From Patescibacteria group bacterium (lineage in GTDB: Bacteria > Patescibacteriota > Minisyncoccia > Minisyncoccales > GWA2-46-15): a DNA stretch of 14,532 nucleotides. The notes under the pieces are model-generated. The model had not been told where the DNA came from and ran no database searches. It saw only the letters and a list, made by a program, of their open reading frames with translations. The stretch spans positions 1 to 14,532 of the forward strand of contig JAHIOR010000089.1 of the NCBI GenBank assembly GCA_018895125.1. The letters are read 5' to 3'. The position numbers were made by a program, and so were the translations under genes. Positions 12,545 to 14,532 of this stretch are shown piece after piece. Every line of letters starts with the position of its first letter. Position 1 is the first letter of the stretch.

Positions 12545-12550
12545 CTCCTT
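12545..12550 (-). promoter_or_regulatory. Strong Shine-Dalgarno (AAGGAG) for a GTG start
   Basis: AAGGAG is the best ribosome-binding site in the window. Its seven-base spacing points to GTG 12537 and not to the ATG two bases after it. Confidence 0.75.
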
Positions 12551-12597
12551 TTAGTTATTTGTTAATATAAAAGAACTTTTGCGAATTTGCTTTTATT

Positions 12598-12627
12598 ATT
12601 ATAATACAATATCAATTATATTGTCAA
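12598..12627 (-). promoter_or_regulatory. Consensus sigma-70 promoter (TTGACA, 18 bp, TATAAT)
   Basis: On the minus strand a perfect TTGACA (12627-12622) and a perfect TATAAT (12603-12598) are 18 bases apart. It would start near 12591 and transcribe the 48-aa ORF and the Tiki/ChaN-like gene with a ~55-base leader. Confidence 0.85.
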
Positions 12628-12633
12628 TACAAT
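12606..12633. promoter_or_regulatory. Operator-like palindromes in the promoter spacer
   Basis: ACAATAT (12606-12612) and ATATTGT (12618-12624) form a perfect inverted repeat with a five-base centre, lying between -10 and -35 and covering part of the -35. A third half-site ACAAT (12629-12633) follows in alternating orientation. The position is ideal for repression by a dimeric regulator, which is not identified; the XRE stump nearby is only a suggestion. Confidence 0.55.
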
Positions 12634-12675
12634 AGGGCTTAGGTCTAATAAGCAAACACAATAATTTCACTCATG

Positions 12676-12696
12676 TTCGGCTATCGGATAGCCGAA
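12676..12696. repeat. Perfect hairpin TTCGGCTAT-CGG-ATAGCCGAA
   Basis: A nine-base-pair stem with a three-base loop lies 26 bases after the stop of the AAA ATPase gene. It lacks a T-tract in either direction, so it is not a classic intrinsic terminator. It may stabilise the 3' end of the ATPase message. Confidence 0.65.
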
Positions 12697-12722
12697 TTAT
12701 TAATCTCCCCCTTACTCCACCT

Positions 12723-14162
12723 TTACATTAAAAGGAAATACTTTAACGGCATCTTAAGCGCGTTTGTCTCCTGATTATATTCCGGCGCGTCAATTCCTTC
12801 AGAAATAATAATACCATAAACCGCTTTCACCTTTTCCACTGTTTGCGCCACTTGCCGATATTCTTTTTTATTCACCCCAACTTCAATCACGATTTTATTT
12901 TCTCCCGCGCTCAGAATAAAATCAGCTCCCCCTTTTGCGCTGTCGTAGGTCAGAGAAAAAGCCGGTTTTTTATCGCACAAACGATAAAGATACATACCAA
13001 CTAAATCTTCTAAAAGTTTTCCTCGCGCGTTTTGTTCTGTAATAATGTTGCCGATAGTTTTATAATACATCGCGCGAAATGCAGGCGATGAAAATAGGTA
13101 TTTTGATGGCTTCTGCGTCACTTGCTTGAAATGTGACCCATACGGATATATGCGATGCAAAACTTCCGCCTGTTCCAACACAGAAAAGATTTCCGCTATC
13201 TTGGGACGGGAGATGCCAAATTTTTCCGCCAATGTTGTAAAATTCAAAACATCCATATCAGCCACGGCGTATAAAATCGCCGAAATTCTCCCAATAATTT
13301 CCGATGACAACCCACGCATCTGCGGGATGTCTTTATTGATTACTCGTTCCAGAGATTTGCTTATTTGATCATAAACTAATGCTTCATTTTCCAGCGTAAT
13401 CATAAACGGCAATGACCCATAATAAAGATAATTTTCAAAATCCAAACGGCTGATGACGTGATAATATTTATTTATTTTCTGTTCTTGTTTTTTCAACGCA
13501 TTAAACACCTCCTCGGCGCTTCGTCCGCCAAAAATGATTTCTCTTAATTCTTGCGATAATCCCTTAATTTCATATTTATCTTTTTTAATTTTAATAAATT
13601 CTGTAAACGAAAGCGGATAAATTTTTTCATAAATAGCGCGTCGCGCAATATCAGGATTGCTATTTATAAGGGCGGCGGCTGAACCAGTAGAAAACATAAA
13701 AACATTATGGCTACGGTCGTAGACAGTTTTAAGAGTTGCGCCCCATTTTTCATCGTATTGCACTTCGTCTAAAAACAAAAATAACGGCTTATCTAAATTT
13801 GTAATAGGTCGTCCGACAATTTCTTCAAAAATGCTAATTACTTCATTGATGTTGCTTCCAAGAGTTTGGGTAATTTCATCAACTGAAAGAATTAAAAAAT
13901 ATCCGTCAATATTTTTTTTAGCGTGATACAACTGATACATAATCGTCGTTTTGCCGGCTCCGCGTAAACCTGTAAGTGTTACCCAGCGATAAGATTTATT
14001 TCCGGCAAGAAATTGGTCTAAATGCGACTGGATTCTGATAAAAATATTTCTATTGGGGCGTTTTTTGTTTTGCGCGTCAAAAACATACGCTCTTCCGCGA
14101 AAATCGGCTTGAGCGATTTGATCGTTGATATATTCCTTAATTTTTTCTTTATTTGCAGTCAT
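12723..14162 (-). CDS. AAA_14/DUF4143-type ATPase with degenerate nuclease-like C-terminus (479 aa)
   Basis: This is a member of the broad prokaryotic AAA_14 + DUF4143 family. Walker A is GLRGAGKTT (65-73), Walker B is LFLFLDEVQYDEKW (127-140), and a sensor-like FSTGSAAA follows (157-164). A winged-helix-like region (NFTTLAEKFGISRPKIAEIF, about 307-326) precedes the C-terminal DUF4143 domain. That domain has restriction-fold elements: GGADFIL with D414 and VIEVGVNKK with E427. The usual E-x-K is here E-V-G, so the catalytic lysine is displaced or lost and cleavage is doubtful. Length is typical for the family (about 380-480 aa). The roles of such proteins are mostly unknown. It has its own promoter, and no close partner gene follows within the unit. 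Confidence 0.85.
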   Translation of the reverse strand: MTANKEKIKEYINDQIAQADFRGRAYVFDAQNKKRPNRNIFIRIQSHLDQFLAGNKSYRWVTLTGLRGAGKTTIMYQLYHAKKNIDGYFLILSVDEITQTLGSNINEVISIFEEIVGRPITNLDKPLFLFLDEVQYDEKWGATLKTVYDRSHNVFMFSTGSAAALINSNPDIARRAIYEKIYPLSFTEFIKIKKDKYEIKGLSQELREIIFGGRSAEEVFNALKKQEQKINKYYHVISRLDFENYLYYGSLPFMITLENEALVYDQISKSLERVINKDIPQMRGLSSEIIGRISAILYAVADMDVLNFTTLAEKFGISRPKIAEIFSVLEQAEVLHRIYPYGSHFKQVTQKPSKYLFSSPAFRAMYYKTIGNIITEQNARGKLLEDLVGMYLYRLCDKKPAFSLTYDSAKGGADFILSAGENKIVIEVGVNKKEYRQVAQTVEKVKAVYGIIISEGIDAPEYNQETNALKMPLKYFLLM

Positions 14163-14173
14163 TTCTTTGTTTA

Positions 14174-14193
14174 TTAGCGTTTTTTAGCGCTAA
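14174..14193. repeat. Inverted repeat TTAGCG/CGCTAA in the ATPase leader
   Basis: TTAGCG (14174-14179) and CGCTAA (14188-14193) flank an eight-base centre between the predicted transcription start and the ATG at 14162. It could be an operator near the start site or a leader hairpin. Confidence 0.5.
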
Positions 14194-14197
14194 TTAC

Positions 14198-14227
14198 ATC
14201 TTACACTAAACCCCATTTCAGTGTCAA
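14198..14227 (-). promoter_or_regulatory. Sigma-70 promoter of the AAA ATPase gene
   Basis: TTGACA (14227-14222) and TAAGAT (14203-14198), 18 bases apart on the minus strand, form a near-consensus promoter. A CAGTGT/ACACTG inverted repeat (14219-14224 and 14237-14242) overlaps the -35, and a further TTACACT lies next to the -10 (14201-14207). Repeated TTACACT half-sites suggest a dedicated regulator. Confidence 0.75.
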
Positions 14228-14323
14228 GTCCGCTTTACACTGATTTTATTTTTGTATTTTACCCTTTATTTTAGCCGTTATTCGGCATAATTTATAGATT
14301 ACAATCCCCGCTTTTCCTTTCCC

Positions 14324-14532
14324 CTACTCCACCGGTAACTCAAAACAAAACTTACTCCCCTTGCCCTTCCCTTCCGACTCAACCCAAATTCTTCCTTTGT
14401 GGGCTTGAATTAGTTTAGAAGCGAGGTAGAGGCCTAAGCCAGTTCCTTCGGTGTAGATTTTAGACATGCCCTTCCCGCGGGAGAATTTTTTGAAGAGATT
14501 TAATTTTTCCTTGGAAGAAATTCCGATGCCTG
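14324..14532 (-). CDS. Sensor histidine kinase, C-terminal ATP-binding part (5' end outside window)
   Basis: The 68 visible residues are the end of a HATPase_c domain: GIGIS (G1 box, at the right edge), LFKKFSRGKG (F box region), GTGLGLYLA (G2 box) and the final strands IWVESEGKGKGSKFCFELP, ending at TAG. These boxes bind ATP, which the kinase uses to phosphorylate its own histidine. Everything upstream is outside the window, including sensor, membrane and histidine regions. It does not overlap the downstream ATPase gene; 161 bases separate them, with a weak GCCG/CGGC hairpin at 14272-14284. Codon use is richer in G and C than in the helicase operon. Confidence 0.95.
   Translation of the reverse strand, partial: GIGISSKEKLNLFKKFSRGKGMSKIYTEGTGLGLYLASKLIQAHKGRIWVESEGKGKGSKFCFELPVE

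Noticed and set aside
12676..12696. An intrinsic terminator for the ATPase gene
   Set aside because: The stem is perfect, but neither side carries a T-tract.

Overview
The window is a bacterial chromosomal segment with low to moderate GC. No 16S rRNA or other phylogenetic marker is present. The organism guess is therefore an inference: probably an uncultivated small-genome lineage of the Patescibacteria/CPR (Parcubacteria-like) type. It rests on AT-rich genes with few strong Shine-Dalgarno sites, many short lineage-restricted proteins, an extended -10 promoter placed so close to a start codon that the message would be leaderless, and dense GGGGACAGTCCCC-type palindromes. Every protein gene called here lies on the minus strand. 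The only plus-strand transcript I can support is a short non-coding RNA.

Layout, left to right. (1) 1-347 is the N-terminal part of a response regulator that runs off the left edge. (2) 348-2770 is a repeat-rich zone. It has REP-like palindromes of at least three types, a tiny membrane protein (802-981), a glutamic-type intramembrane protease-like protein (1113-1544) behind a leader with three mutually pairing arms, a putative ~75-nt plus-strand RNA (about 1993-2067), and a NYN-domain protein (2066-2668). Two near-identical cassettes (1001-1085 and 2665-2752) combine palindromes, a bidirectional terminator and an extended -10 promoter. (3) 2772-11428 is a very AT-rich run of closely spaced minus-strand genes that looks like one operon. 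From 5' to 3' it encodes a small membrane protein, a 40-aa protein, a 1524-aa SF1 helicase fused to a Vsr/DUF559-like nuclease and two zinc ribbons, a 171-aa protein, a 307-aa multi-pass membrane protein, a cluster of small frame-shifted ORFs, a 284-aa unknown protein, a PD-(D/E)XK nuclease-like protein and a short coiled-coil protein. (4) 11429-11671 holds the C-terminal stump of an XRE-type regulator, cut at a palindromic repeat, and an intrinsic terminator. (5) 11672-12627 is a separate unit: a consensus promoter with an operator-like palindrome in its spacer, a GTG-started 48-aa fragment resembling the N-terminus of ATP-grasp peptide maturases, and a Tiki/ChaN/EreA-like protein. (6) 12723-14162 encodes an AAA_14/DUF4143 ATPase with its own promoter. 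(7) 14324-14532 is the C-terminal end of a histidine kinase that runs off the right edge.

The most interesting part is region 3. A helicase-nuclease, a second nuclease-fold protein, two membrane proteins and several unknown small proteins in one tight operon beside a regulator stump has the general look of an anti-phage or DNA-processing system. It matches no named system I can identify with confidence, so this role is inferred from architecture and context only.
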